DNA from: an uncultured Clostridia bacterium
GTDB taxonomy: Bacteria; Bacillota; Clostridia; Oscillospirales; CAG-272
DNA: 30,126 nucleotides
Direction: 5' to 3'
Assembly: GCA_904502015.1 (NCBI GenBank)
Contig: CAJGEA010000006.1
Coordinates: 1 to 30,126, forward strand
The notes beneath the pieces were generated by a model. The model saw only the letters and a program-made list of their open reading frames with translations, ran no database searches and was not told the origin of the DNA. The position numbers were made by a program, and so were the translations under genes. Below are positions 1 through 7,149 of the stretch, one piece after another (the first letter of the stretch is position 1; each line of letters opens with the position of its first letter).

Positions 1-405
1 GGCAAACAGGGAACGGGCGGCGGCGATCTCGTTGCGGTGCGCGTCGTAGAATGCGCGGTCAAACAGCTCCTCGCCGCACACGGGTACGTCGGGGGCGTAG
101 AGCTCGCACCGCGCGGCGACCGATTCGATCAGTGAGAGCACCTCGGGGCGGGAGGAAGCAAAGGAGAGCAGGACGATAAGGTTGTCCGTGCCGTATTTTT
201 CACAAACGTCAGAGAAGGAGAGCACGGTCTTGCCGTGAAAGCTGTGTCCGCGCACGAATCCGTCGCTGGCAAAGAAATCCGACACCGCAATGCCGTAGTG
301 CTCACAGACGGCCAGGATCTTGTCGGCGCCGTTGCCCATGCCGTACATCACGATGGGGCGCCCGCGTCGGTGGGCATCGGCAAGATATGTCCAAAGGTCG
401 GTCAT
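1..405 (-). CDS. FkbM-like methyltransferase, N-terminal part (runs off left edge)
   Basis: The 135 visible codons run leftward from an ATG at 403-405 and continue past base 1. The start is well supported: AAAGGAGG lies about six bases upstream. The protein opens MTDLWTYLADAHRRGRP, then has IVMYGMGNGADKIL (about residues 18-31), a Rossmann-like strand-glycine turn, followed by SDFFASDGFVRG and ELYAPDVPV. As I remember the family, this opening is found on clostridial FkbM-type SAM-dependent methyltransferases, where it precedes the catalytic domain; that domain lies outside the window, so the activity is inferred. No signal peptide is visible, so it is probably cytoplasmic. It diverges from the HIT gene across a 90-bp gap and I see no strong promoter of its own there. 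An alternative is a sugar- or nucleotide-binding Rossmann protein without methyltransferase activity. Confidence 0.6.
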   Translation of the reverse strand, partial: MTDLWTYLADAHRRGRPIVMYGMGNGADKILAVCEHYGIAVSDFFASDGFVRGHSFHGKTVLSFSDVCEKYGTDNLIVLLSFASSRPEVLSLIESVAARCELYAPDVPVCGEELFDRAFYDAHRNEIAAARSLFA

Positions 406-442
406 ACTGTACCTCCTTTATTGCAGTTTTTGACCGCCCCTC

Positions 443-471
443 TTGACAATTTCCCTCGGTGGGTGTAAAAT
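443..471 (+). promoter_or_regulatory. sigma-A promoter for the HIT gene
   Basis: TTGACA at 443-448 and TAAAAT at 466-471 are separated by exactly 17 bp, which puts transcription start near 478 and leaves a short leader before the HIT start codon. Confidence 0.8.
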
Positions 472-495
472 GAAGGTATCCAAAGAAAGGACGGT

Positions 496-846
496 ATGGA
501 TATGGCAAACGATTGCTTGTTCTGTAAGATCATCGCAGGGGACATCCCCTCGACCAAGGTATATGAGGACGAGGCGGTATACGCCTTCCGTGACATTGCT
601 CCCATGGCACCCACTCACATTTTGGTGGTTCCCAAGGTGCATATCGCATCGGCAGACGAGGTCAGCGCCGAGAACAGCGCCTACGTCGCGCGCATCTTTG
701 AGGTCATCCCTAAGATCGCGGCGGCAGAGGGGCTCACGGGCGGCTACCGCGTCATCACCAATTGCGGTGCGGATGCCTGCCAGTCGGTGAGACACCTGCA
801 TTTCCACATCCTCGGCGGCAAGCAGCTCCCCGATCAGATGGCGTAA
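496..846 (+). CDS. HIT family protein (histidine-triad nucleotide-binding hydrolase)
   Basis: This 116-residue protein has the full HIT layout. A CLFC pair near the N-terminus (C7, C10) is the zinc-type cysteine pair seen in many bacterial HIT proteins, and the histidine triad is HLHFHILGG at about residues 100-108 (H100, H102, H104). The family binds purine nucleotides and hydrolyses phosphoramidates such as AMP-lysine or AMP-NH2; the middle histidine of the triad is the usual nucleophile. The length matches the family norm (110-140). AAAGGA at 486-491 lies 4 bases before the ATG at 496 and 10 before the in-frame ATG at 502, so the true start could be either. It is probably monocistronic: its own consensus promoter is upstream and a terminator follows. 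Confidence 0.93.
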   Translation: MDMANDCLFCKIIAGDIPSTKVYEDEAVYAFRDIAPMAPTHILVVPKVHIASADEVSAENSAYVARIFEVIPKIAAAEGLTGGYRVITNCGADACQSVRHLHFHILGGKQLPDQMA

Positions 847-867
847 GCCGCGAACAACTGCATACAG

Positions 868-908
868 AAAAGGGAAGGCGACCCGCGCGCGGGTCGCTTG
901 CCCTTTTT
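868..908 (+). terminator. Rho-independent terminator of the HIT gene
   Basis: A long GC-rich stem is centred on GACCCGCGCGCGGGTC, flanked by AAAGGG and GCCC arms, and followed by TTTTT. The sequence is almost a palindrome and also has an A-run on its left, so it could work for transcripts arriving from the right. Confidence 0.85.
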
Positions 909-913
909 GTTTT

Positions 914-947
914 GTGAGGGAAACTTCTTGCAAGAAGTTTCCCTCAC
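914..947. repeat. 34-bp perfect palindrome
   Basis: The half-site GTGAGGGAAACTTCTTG is followed immediately by its exact reverse complement, with no spacer. As RNA it would form a 15-17 bp hairpin. It lies between the HIT terminator and the 3' end of the DUF1015 gene, and its right flank starts ACTCCTTTCAAGAACC. It may back up termination for leftward transcripts, since A-rich sequence lies to its left (T-rich on the minus strand). Confidence 0.8.
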
Positions 948-1022
948 ACTCCTTTCAAGAACCTTAAAAAGGATATTACTGAAACATATTGAAATATATA
1001 TATTTTCAAAGTTTTTGAGATT

Positions 1023-1093
1023 CCAAAGAACTTTTTTCGGCGATGCTTGCATCGCGAAGTTCATTTGGCGGGGTGCAGGGGCGGCGCCCCTGC
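1023..1093. repeat. Two tandem intergenic hairpins before the DUF1015 stop
   Basis: The first hairpin pairs CCAAAGAACTT (from 1023) with AAGTTCATTTGG (to 1068, one bulged base) and has the inner palindrome CGATGC-TT-GCATCG at 1041-1054. The second is GCAGGGGCG-G-CGCCCCTGC at 1075-1093, preceded by GGGGT and followed by six A on the plus strand, just before the DUF1015 stop codon. On the minus strand the T-run precedes the hairpin, so it is not a classical terminator for DUF1015. The GGGGT-plus-hairpin pattern recurs at 18471-18493. Confidence 0.65.
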
Positions 1094-1101
1094 AAAAAAC
1101 G

Positions 1102-2373
1102 TCACTTCAGCCTCCGTGCCTCGGTGTAGAAGCGCTTGTCGGCGGCGTGGCCCATGGAAAAGGTCTTGCGGGGGAGCGAGCCGTCCGAGATAACGGTGGA
1201 GAACAGCTCCTCCTTGGCCATGCCGTCAAAGAGAAAGCCGATGGTATCGGCGCGGCCAGCGAGGGACACGGTGGTGTCTTCGCCGTGGATGTAGTCGATG
1301 TACGCGCCCTCGGGGGCGGCGGTGCGGAGATACTCGTCGAGGAACTCCTGCACAGTGCCGACGGTCAGCGCCGAGACGGGCGCGGGGATAGTCAGCGTAC
1401 CGCGGCGGTCGCCGCTGATCCACTCGACGGTCTGGGGGGCGGCGGTACCGTTTTGGGTTTGGATGAAGGCGTCAAACGCCGCGAGCAGATGGTCGGGATC
1501 GACCCCGAACGCCACGCGGTAGATGGGCTCAAATTCCAGCGCCTCGTCGTAGAGGTTGACCACCTCGGCAAGGGCGTAGCGCGCGGGGTGGGTCTTAGCC
1601 GCCTCGTCGCCGAGGGCGGCGCGTACCTCCTCGTAGCAGGTCTTGGCGGCGGCGAGGGAGTGGTTGCCGTCACCCACCGCAAAGAGCAGGGGGGCAAGGC
1701 CCGCCTTGCCGTAGCGATCCTGCATAGCCTCGGGGGTGGCAAGCGCATCGAGTGCGGCGATGGCCGCGCCCTGTGCCTCGGCATCCACAAAGTAGCCTGT
1801 GATGTGACCGCCGCCCTGCATCAGATCGTGATCGTAGGCAACGGGGAAGTCGGCTTTCTGGTTAGTAAGAGGCTCGATGACGGTGCGCGCGCGGTCATCA
1901 ATGAGAAGCATAACGTGGGGGAGCTCAATGGAAGCGTCGCGGCGAATGGTGGTGCGGGCGGGGATACGCTCGGCCACCGTCAGCTCGGTGGCGCGGATGA
2001 GGCTGTGCGCACCGCGATGGTAGTCGTATGCCTCCAGATCGATCAGTCCTACCAGCCCTCGGCGGATCTTGCCGTCGCTCTGGGTGCGCTCCACGAGGAT
2101 CATGGAGTCGGGGTGAGAGATCAGCACATCGCGCAGGTAGTCCTCCATAGCGGCCAGCACGCGGGGCTTGCGCTCGGCAGTCTCCGCAAGGTAGACCTCG
2201 GGCAGGACGAGACGGAGGGTGGAGGGGGCGCTGCCCACCAAGCGGTCGGCGGACTCCCAGTATGCGGGCTCGCTGGTGTACTGGTCACAGGCCACGCAGG
2301 ACCATTTTGCGCCGTCCATGCGGCTGAAATCGGGCAGGAGAATATCGGCGGGGAAGAAGCAGTTGGTTTTCAT
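1102..2373 (-). CDS. DUF1015 family protein
   Basis: The protein is 423 residues and is close to full length for DUF1015. Recognisable family stretches are the opening FFPADILLPDF, the central FAVGDGNHSLAAAK (about residues 235-248) and the C-terminal KTFSMGHAADKRFY. The biochemical role of the family is not settled. Distant similarity to ParB-like kinases such as the serine kinase SerK, and co-occurrence with serine biosynthesis genes, are from memory and should be treated as weak hints. No signal peptide or membrane segment is seen, so it should be cytoplasmic. It is the last gene of a leftward cluster, 32 bp after the YmdB gene. AAAGGA about nine bases before the ATG supports the start. 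Confidence 0.85.
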   Translation of the reverse strand: MKTNCFFPADILLPDFSRMDGAKWSCVACDQYTSEPAYWESADRLVGSAPSTLRLVLPEVYLAETAERKPRVLAAMEDYLRDVLISHPDSMILVERTQSDGKIRRGLVGLIDLEAYDYHRGAHSLIRATELTVAERIPARTTIRRDASIELPHVMLLIDDRARTVIEPLTNQKADFPVAYDHDLMQGGGHITGYFVDAEAQGAAIAALDALATPEAMQDRYGKAGLAPLLFAVGDGNHSLAAAKTCYEEVRAALGDEAAKTHPARYALAEVVNLYDEALEFEPIYRVAFGVDPDHLLAAFDAFIQTQNGTAAPQTVEWISGDRRGTLTIPAPVSALTVGTVQEFLDEYLRTAAPEGAYIDYIHGEDTTVSLAGRADTIGFLFDGMAKEELFSTVISDGSLPRKTFSMGHAADKRFYTEARRLK

Positions 2374-2405
2374 AGGCGATTCCTTTCGTTGGGATCAGTG
2401 GAGGA

Positions 2406-3182
2406 TCAGAACACCACGCGCTCCACCCGCACACAGCGGTGGGGGGCGTTGTTGTCCAGCTCAAAGAGGGCGGCGTGCGCCTCGATGGGGCCGTCGGCCA
2501 CCGTAAAGCGGGCGGGCATGTGAGTGGTCATCTTGTAGAGCACGGCATCCTTGTCGGTGCCGAGGACACCGTTTATGGGGCCCGTCATGCCGAGGTCGGT
2601 GATGTACCCCGTGCCGCCGGGCAGGATGCGCTCGTCGGCGGTGGTGACGTGGGTGTGGGTGCCGAACACGATTTGCACCCGTCCGTCCAGATAGTAGCCC
2701 ATGGCGATCTTCTCGGAGGTCGCCTCGGCGTGGAAGTCCAGCAGAGCGACATCATAGCTGCCCCGCTCACGTTCCAGAATGCGATCCACGGCGGCAAAGG
2801 GATTGTCCAGCGCGTCGAGAAATGCCGTGCCCGATGCGTTCATACAAAGCAGGCGAAGTCCACCCACGTTGCGGACGGTGTAGCCGTAGCCGGGGCAGGC
2901 GGGGGGGTAGTTCGCGGGGCGAATGATTTCGGTGGAGTGATCGTCGAGGAACTGTCCGATATCACGGCACCCGAAGGCGTGGTTGCCCAGTGTGAGCAAG
3001 TCAATGCCGCAGTCCAGCAGATCTTGCGCGTCCCGTGCCGAGAGCCCGTGGATCTCAGAGGCGTTCTCGCCGTTGGCAACGACGAAATCCACCCCGAGAC
3101 GGTTGCGGAGCGACCACAGCCGCTCGGCAAGGTAGGGGATACTGCGCTTGCCGACAACGTCCCCGATGGAGAGTATTTTCAT
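2406..3182 (-). CDS. YmdB-family metallophosphoesterase (TIGR00282-like)
   Basis: This 258-residue protein matches the YmdB family in length and in its ordered metal-binding motifs: SIGDVVGK at the N-terminus, NGENA, GNHAFG (about residue 68), DFHAEAT (about 150) and GTHTHV (about 175). Family members are dinuclear-metal phosphodiesterases. Bacillus YmdB hydrolyses 2',3'-cyclic nucleotides and affects RNA turnover and biofilm decisions, so a cytoplasmic nucleotide or RNA-signalling role is likely. The consensus GNHTWD motif is GNHAFG here, but the metal-binding N and H are kept. It lies between the amidase gene (40 bp gap) and DUF1015 (32 bp gap). The ribosome site is poor, with only GGA about nine bases upstream, which suggests dependence on translation from the amidase gene. 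Confidence 0.9.
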   Translation of the reverse strand: MKILSIGDVVGKRSIPYLAERLWSLRNRLGVDFVVANGENASEIHGLSARDAQDLLDCGIDLLTLGNHAFGCRDIGQFLDDHSTEIIRPANYPPACPGYGYTVRNVGGLRLLCMNASGTAFLDALDNPFAAVDRILERERGSYDVALLDFHAEATSEKIAMGYYLDGRVQIVFGTHTHVTTADERILPGGTGYITDLGMTGPINGVLGTDKDAVLYKMTTHMPARFTVADGPIEAHAALFELDNNAPHRCVRVERVVF

Positions 3183-3222
3183 GTGGTAAAGTCCATTCTA
3201 TATCGCTTGGTGCGATGGTATT

Positions 3223-3837
3223 TTATGAGTTTCGGGCGAAGAATTTGTCAATGACCTCGGCCTCGGCCTCGGCCAGACGGGACAGGCAGGCGTCGTCGGT
3301 GAGGAAGGCGGCGTCGGCGCGGTTGGTGTGGAAGCCGTGCTCCACGAGAACGGCGCACTTGCAGCCCGAGGCTACGCTGTTACGCAGAACGCTGTAGAAG
3401 TCGATGGAGGGATCCTCGGTGGAACGGCGCGTCTTGATGCCGCGATCTGCTGTGTTCATGGTGCGGACAACGGCATCGTTGAGTGCCAGCGCAAGGGTAG
3501 CGTTGCGTTCCTCGTCGGACACCGAATAGTAGACCTCCGAGCCGCACACCTCATCGTACTGCTCAGGCAGGGTGGCGGGGCCGGGGGCGTTGGAGTGGAG
3601 AGAGATGAACAGAATGGCACCGTTGTCGCCCGCCATGCGGCCGCGCTCCACAAGGGAGGGATCGTTGTCGATCTCGGGGCGGGTGAGCATGGTGTCAAAG
3701 CCGCGAGCCTCCAGCTCGCGACTGAGGTGCAGGGCAAGGTAGAAGTTCTGCGTGCCCTCGAATTTGCCGGGCAGGATGGGGTAGGGGTTGCCCTCCTTGC
3801 CGTGTCCTGCGTCAATTATGATCAGTCCTCTTGACAT
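3223..3837 (-). CDS. N-acetylmuramoyl-L-alanine amidase (Amidase_3 type)
   Basis: The 204-residue protein is a stand-alone Amidase_3 catalytic domain. It shows IIDAGHGKEGN (zinc-ligand histidine at the N-terminus), LFISLHSNAPG (about residues 76-86, second histidine) and VLVEHGFHTN (about residues 168-177, catalytic glutamate). The family cleaves the bond between muramic acid and the first L-alanine of the peptide stem. There is no signal peptide and no wall-binding repeat, which is unusual for an enzyme acting outside the membrane; it may act on cytoplasmic muropeptides or be released by lysis (inference). AGGAGG sits just upstream of the ATG. It is the first gene of the leftward cluster and has a fully consensus promoter. 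The divergent recG promoter uses a TTGACA box (3831-3836) that overlaps this start codon. Confidence 0.87.
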   Translation of the reverse strand: MSRGLIIIDAGHGKEGNPYPILPGKFEGTQNFYLALHLSRELEARGFDTMLTRPEIDNDPSLVERGRMAGDNGAILFISLHSNAPGPATLPEQYDEVCGSEVYYSVSDEERNATLALALNDAVVRTMNTADRGIKTRRSTEDPSIDFYSVLRNSVASGCKCAVLVEHGFHTNRADAAFLTDDACLSRLAEAEAEVIDKFFARNS

Positions 3838-3860
3838 AGTGGCCTCCTATGGAGTATAAT
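3831..3860 (+). promoter_or_regulatory. recG promoter, -35 box overlapping the amidase start codon
   Basis: TTGACA at 3831-3836 and TATAAT at 3855-3860 have an 18-bp spacer. Predicted start is near 3867, about 70 bases before the recG ATG. Confidence 0.8.
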
Positions 3861-3872
3861 AAAGATACATTT

Positions 3873-3901
3873 ATTATACATGAACGGACGCCGTTTGTCA
3901 A
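3873..3901 (-). promoter_or_regulatory. Consensus promoter for the amidase/YmdB/DUF1015 cluster
   Basis: Read on the minus strand, TTGACA (3901-3896), a 17-bp spacer and TATAAT (3878-3873) match consensus exactly. Predicted start near 3866 points straight into the recG promoter, so the two polymerases face one another. Confidence 0.85.
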
Positions 3902-3936
3902 GAGATTTGCACGAGTCCGCTCGGAGAGGAGAGGCC

Positions 3937-6114
3937 ATGTCTCGATTGCTGTCAGCATCCATAGAAACGCTGTCCGGCGTAGGGGGAGCGCGCAAAGCCG
4001 CGTACGCCCGTCTCGGTATTCACGTCGTGCGGGATCTTTTGTACCATTTCCCGCGCGCCTACGAGAATCGCGGGGACGTGCGCCCTCTGACCGACGCGAG
4101 CATGGACGCCTACGCCGAAGGCGGTGCTAAAATGGCGACCGTGATGACGGTGTCCACCGAGCCCCGCCGCGCTCGACTGAAAAACCGCATGACGCTGCTC
4201 AAATTTCGCGCGGTGGACGATCGCTCAAACACCGTGTGCGAGATTAGCTTTTTCAATCAAGACTACCTGCATTCCACCTTCACGGTGGGGGCGACCTTCC
4301 GCTTCTACGGCAAGGTGGAGTGCCGCCGCGGGACGTACAGCATGACCGCGCCTGCCTTCGAACCCTATGTGGAGGGCATTGACCTGCCTCCGCTCTACCC
4401 CGTCTATCCTCTCACGCAGGGTATCAGCAACAAGCTCATCACCACCCATATCGGGCAGATTCTGCCCGTGGTCACGGCGCAGACGGAGGATCCCTTGCCC
4501 GAGGAGATCCGCGCCGCCGAGGGCCTTTGTACGCTGGGCTACGCCCTGCGGGAGATCCACGCACCCACCGATTTTGAAGCCCTGCACACCGCCAAGCGCC
4601 GCCTCGCGTTTGACGAGTTTTACCGCTTTGCCCTTGCCATGGGCACGTTGGGACACACCGCCCGACGGACGGGCGCACCCGTATGCCGCGTCGACGATGC
4701 CACTCTGCAACAGTTTCTGGATAGCCTGCCTTACGCCCTGACGGGGGCGCAACGCCGCGCCGTAGAGGACGTGCGCCGCGATATGGCGTCGGATACCTCT
4801 ATGAACCGTATGCTGGTGGGCGACGTGGGATGCGGTAAGACGGTCTGCGCCGCCGCCGCCATCTACGTGGCGGTCAAATCGGGGCGGCAGGCCGCGCTCA
4901 TGGCCCCCACGAGCATTTTGGCGGCCCAGCACGCGGCTGACCTCATTCCGCAATTTGAGTCCCTCGGCATTCGCGCCGCCCTGCTCACGGGGCATACCAC
5001 CGCCGCGCAGAAGCGTAAGATCTACGAGACGCTGGCTTCCGCCGACCCTGCCACGCGGCTGGACGTGATCATCGGTACGCAGGCGCTTCTTTCCGAGGGG
5101 GTGCGCTTTGCCGCCCCCGCGCTGGTCGTGACCGACGAGCAGCACCGCTTTGGCGTGAATCAGCGCGCTACCCTTTCCGAGAAGAACGGCAACGCGCACC
5201 TGCTCGTCATGAGCGCCACCCCTATCCCCCGCACGCTGGCGCTGGTCATGTATGGCGACCTTGACGTATCCCGCATCAACGAGATGCCCCCGGGCCGCCA
5301 GCGGGTGGATACCTTCGTGGTGGACGAGTCCTACCGTGCGCGGCTGGATGCCTTTATCCGCAAAAACACGGCGGAGGGCGGTCAGGTCTACGTGGTCTGC
5401 CCCGCCGTGGAGGAGCGCGAGGAGGACGAGCGCGACGACGCCCTCATCCCCCTGTTCGCCGATTTCGGGGGAGATGCCCTGGCTATGGCCGAGATACCCC
5501 ACGAAACGCCCCTTAAGGCAGCCGTCCAGTACGCCGCCGAGCTGGCCGAGCGACTGCCCGAGCTGACGGTGGCCTTCGTCCACGGGCAGATGAAGCCTGC
5601 GGAGAAGGACAAGGTCATGGGGGATTTTGCGGCAGGGAAGATTCACGTGCTGGTGTCCACCACGGTGATCGAGGTGGGTGTCAATGTCCCGAATGCGTGC
5701 CTCATGCTGGTCGAGAACGCCGAGCGCTTCGGTCTGTCCCAGCTTCACCAGCTACGCGGACGCGTAGGACGCGGTACGCGGAAATCCTACTGCGTGCTCA
5801 TTCGCGGTGGGGGCGGGGACGCCGCCAAGGCACGCCTTGAGGTCATGCGGACGACCTACGACGGCTACCAAATCGCCGAGCAGGACCTCATTCAGCGCGG
5901 CCCTGGTGATTTTCTCGCCTCGTCTGAGGGCTCGGGCATCCGCCAGAGCGGCGGTATGCGCCTCGCCGAGCGGTGGTCTGACCCTGCGCTTATGGATCGC
6001 GCCTTTTCCTACGCGCGCGCGCTTTTGGAGGACGATCCCGACCTGCGCTCCCATCCCGAGCTGCGTGCTGAGATCGAGCGAATGTACGCCGACGCGGGAC
6101 ATATCCTCAACTAA
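3937..6114 (+). CDS. recG: ATP-dependent DNA helicase RecG
   Basis: RecG remodels stalled replication forks and branch-migrates Holliday junctions. This 725-residue protein has the N-terminal wedge/OB region (residues about 60-160) and the complete SF2 helicase core: Walker A GDVGCGKT (about 295), DEQHRFGV (DExH box, about 400), SATPIPRTLAL, HGQMKPAEKDKVM, STTVIEVGVNVPNA and QLHQLRGRVGRG (about 600). The usual serine of GDVGSGKT is cysteine here, a variant I associate with clostridial RecG. I chose the ATG at 3937 because GAGAGGAGAGG lies directly upstream and the protein then begins like other RecGs. An in-frame ATG at 3880 would add 19 residues but has no ribosome site and lies only about 13 bases after the predicted transcript start. 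Confidence 0.96.
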   Translation: MSRLLSASIETLSGVGGARKAAYARLGIHVVRDLLYHFPRAYENRGDVRPLTDASMDAYAEGGAKMATVMTVSTEPRRARLKNRMTLLKFRAVDDRSNTVCEISFFNQDYLHSTFTVGATFRFYGKVECRRGTYSMTAPAFEPYVEGIDLPPLYPVYPLTQGISNKLITTHIGQILPVVTAQTEDPLPEEIRAAEGLCTLGYALREIHAPTDFEALHTAKRRLAFDEFYRFALAMGTLGHTARRTGAPVCRVDDATLQQFLDSLPYALTGAQRRAVEDVRRDMASDTSMNRMLVGDVGCGKTVCAAAAIYVAVKSGRQAALMAPTSILAAQHAADLIPQFESLGIRAALLTGHTTAAQKRKIYETLASADPATRLDVIIGTQALLSEGVRFAAPALVVTDEQHRFGVNQRATLSEKNGNAHLLVMSATPIPRTLALVMYGDLDVSRINEMPPGRQRVDTFVVDESYRARLDAFIRKNTAEGGQVYVVCPAVEEREEDERDDALIPLFADFGGDALAMAEIPHETPLKAAVQYAAELAERLPELTVAFVHGQMKPAEKDKVMGDFAAGKIHVLVSTTVIEVGVNVPNACLMLVENAERFGLSQLHQLRGRVGRGTRKSYCVLIRGGGGDAAKARLEVMRTTYDGYQIAEQDLIQRGPGDFLASSEGSGIRQSGGMRLAERWSDPALMDRAFSYARALLEDDPDLRSHPELRAEIERMYADAGHILN

Positions 6115-6145
6115 TGCTATTTTTCTTTTGAAACCTTGAATTTGT

Positions 6146-6325
6146 TTTACCCTCTCACCCGCTTCGCGGGAGCTGTCTCGCTGCGGCTCGGGCACGACAC
6201 GGCTCTGACTGCCACCGGCAGTCATTCACTACCGTGTCGCCGCTTCGCTACCCAAAGGGAGAGCCTTTCCAAAGCCTCCCCCTTTGGGGGAGGTGGCACG
6301 TCATAGACGTGACGGAGAGGGTAAA
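6146..6325. repeat. MITE-like structured repeat with 11-bp terminal inverted repeats
   Basis: The 180-bp element starts TTTACCCTCTC and ends with the exact reverse complement GAGAGGGTAAA. Inside it are nested hairpins: CCCGC-TTC-GCGGG; CGACACGG...CCGTGTCG enclosing TGACTGCC-ACC-GGCAGTCA; CCTCCCCC-TTT-GGGGGAGG; and CACGTC-ATA-GACGTG. It contains no credible reading frame. From memory, similar CTCTCCC/GGGAGAGGTGGCACG blocks are dispersed through many Clostridia genomes, which fits a non-autonomous mobile or recombinogenic repeat. I see no clear target-site duplication. Confidence 0.75.
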
Positions 6326-6371
6326 TGCGATTCGAGTTTTTAATTGAAAATTAGTATAAGCGAAAATGCCT

Positions 6372-6399
6372 GCCCGTTGCACGATAATGTGCAACGGGC
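6372..6399 (+). terminator. Hairpin just upstream of the riboswitch promoter
   Basis: GCCCGTTGCAC-GATAAT-GTGCAACGGGC is an 11-bp perfect stem with a six-base loop, followed by CTCTTTACATTT. The U-run is poor, so termination is likely but not certain. It would insulate the B12-controlled unit from recG read-through. Confidence 0.55.
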
Positions 6400-6401
6400 T
6401 C

Positions 6402-6430
6402 TTTACATTTCGGCAAAATTGTGCTATAAT
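6402..6430 (+). promoter_or_regulatory. Promoter for the cobalamin-riboswitch operon
   Basis: TTTACA at 6402-6407, a 17-bp spacer and TATAAT at 6425-6430. Predicted start near 6437, immediately before the riboswitch core. Confidence 0.8.
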
Positions 6431-6439
6431 AAAGCTCCC

Positions 6440-6612
6440 ACGAGCGGGGAAGCAGGTGAGATTCCTGCACGAGCCCGTCGCCGTGAGGTGCGCTGTGGCT
6501 GATGCCACACTTATATGCTGTCTTACCCGCCGCCGCAGGCGGGAAAAGGGTCATTGGGTTATACCGAGAAGGCCGACGGCAAATGCACCGAGTCGAAATA
6601 CCCGACGTGGGA
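6440..6612 (+). ncRNA. Cobalamin (B12) riboswitch
   Basis: The leader carries the cobalamin aptamer pattern: GGGGAAGCAGGTGAGATTCC at 6446-6465, the adjoining GCCCGTCGCCGTGAGG ending at 6488, variable helices, and a B12-box-like GAGTCGAAATACCCGAC at 6590-6606. Its position between a consensus promoter and a DUF4430 lipoprotein plus ECF S-component pair is the expected context. When cobalamin binds, this class represses downstream expression. I see no clear intrinsic terminator before the gene; a short stem (GGATCG/CGATCC, about 6627-6645) lies between the box and the ribosome site, so control could be translational. The exact 3' boundary is uncertain. Confidence 0.85.
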
Positions 6613-6681
6613 ACACGCCTCAAAAGGATCGCGAGCGCCGATCCGCAGGTAAAAATTTACATCCAAAAAGGAGAAAAGCAA

Positions 6682-7149
6682 ATGAACAAGACAAGCAAGC
6701 GCGCAAACCGTTGGCTGTCGCTGATCCTTTGCACGGTGCTGATTGCGGCTATGGCACTGATGGCAACGGGCTGTGACACCCAAAAGACCGACGGGGAAAC
6801 CACCCCGAACACCACCACCGCGGATACCGCCGTGGAGACCTGCGCCACCTTGGGCGAGGGCGAGACGGTATTCTACCTTGAGGTGGTGGGCAAGAACGGA
6901 GGCACTACCCGTTTTGAGATCCATACCGACAGCCATACCGTAGGCGAGGCTCTTCTTGCCACGGGACTGATTGAGAACGACACGGGCACCTACGGTCTGT
7001 TTGTCAAGACGGTCAACGGGGAGACCGTTGTCTATGAAGAGGACGGCATGTACTGGGCATTCTACGTGGACGGCAAATATGCCACCAAGGGTGTCAGCGA
7101 CACCGCCGTCGATGCCGGCGTGACCTATGCACTCCGAGCAGAAAAATAA
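6682..7149 (+). CDS. DUF4430-domain lipoprotein (transcobalamin-like fold), B12-regulated
   Basis: The 155-residue precursor has a lipoprotein signal peptide (N-terminal lysines and arginines, LILCTVLIAAMALM core, lipobox LMATGC with the lipidated cysteine at about residue 31), then a Thr/Asp-rich tether and a DUF4430 domain. Family-defining stretches are TVGEALLATGLIE, YGLFVKTVNGETVVYE and MYWAFYVDGKYATKGV. DUF4430 resembles the C-terminal domain of animal transcobalamin/intrinsic factor, and the riboswitch directly upstream supports capture of a corrinoid outside the membrane (inference; binding not shown). GGAGA precedes the ATG. Longer in-frame starts lie inside the riboswitch and were rejected. 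It overlaps the ECF S gene by 23 bases. Confidence 0.88.
   Translation: MNKTSKRANRWLSLILCTVLIAAMALMATGCDTQKTDGETTPNTTTADTAVETCATLGEGETVFYLEVVGKNGGTTRFEIHTDSHTVGEALLATGLIENDTGTYGLFVKTVNGETVVYEEDGMYWAFYVDGKYATKGVSDTAVDAGVTYALRAEK

Noticed and set aside
898..2523. 541-residue rightward open frame opposite DUF1015 and the end of the YmdB gene
   Set aside because: It is a high-GC mirror frame; composition is Gly/Ala/Val-rich without motifs, and the opposite strand encodes clear families.
3880..3936. Upstream ATG for recG
   Set aside because: No ribosome site and almost at the transcription start; the ATG at 3937 has GAGAGGAGAGG and gives a normal RecG N-terminus.
4225..5748. 507-residue leftward frame inside recG
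   Set aside because: Antisense to a motif-complete RecG; no ribosome site or family signal.
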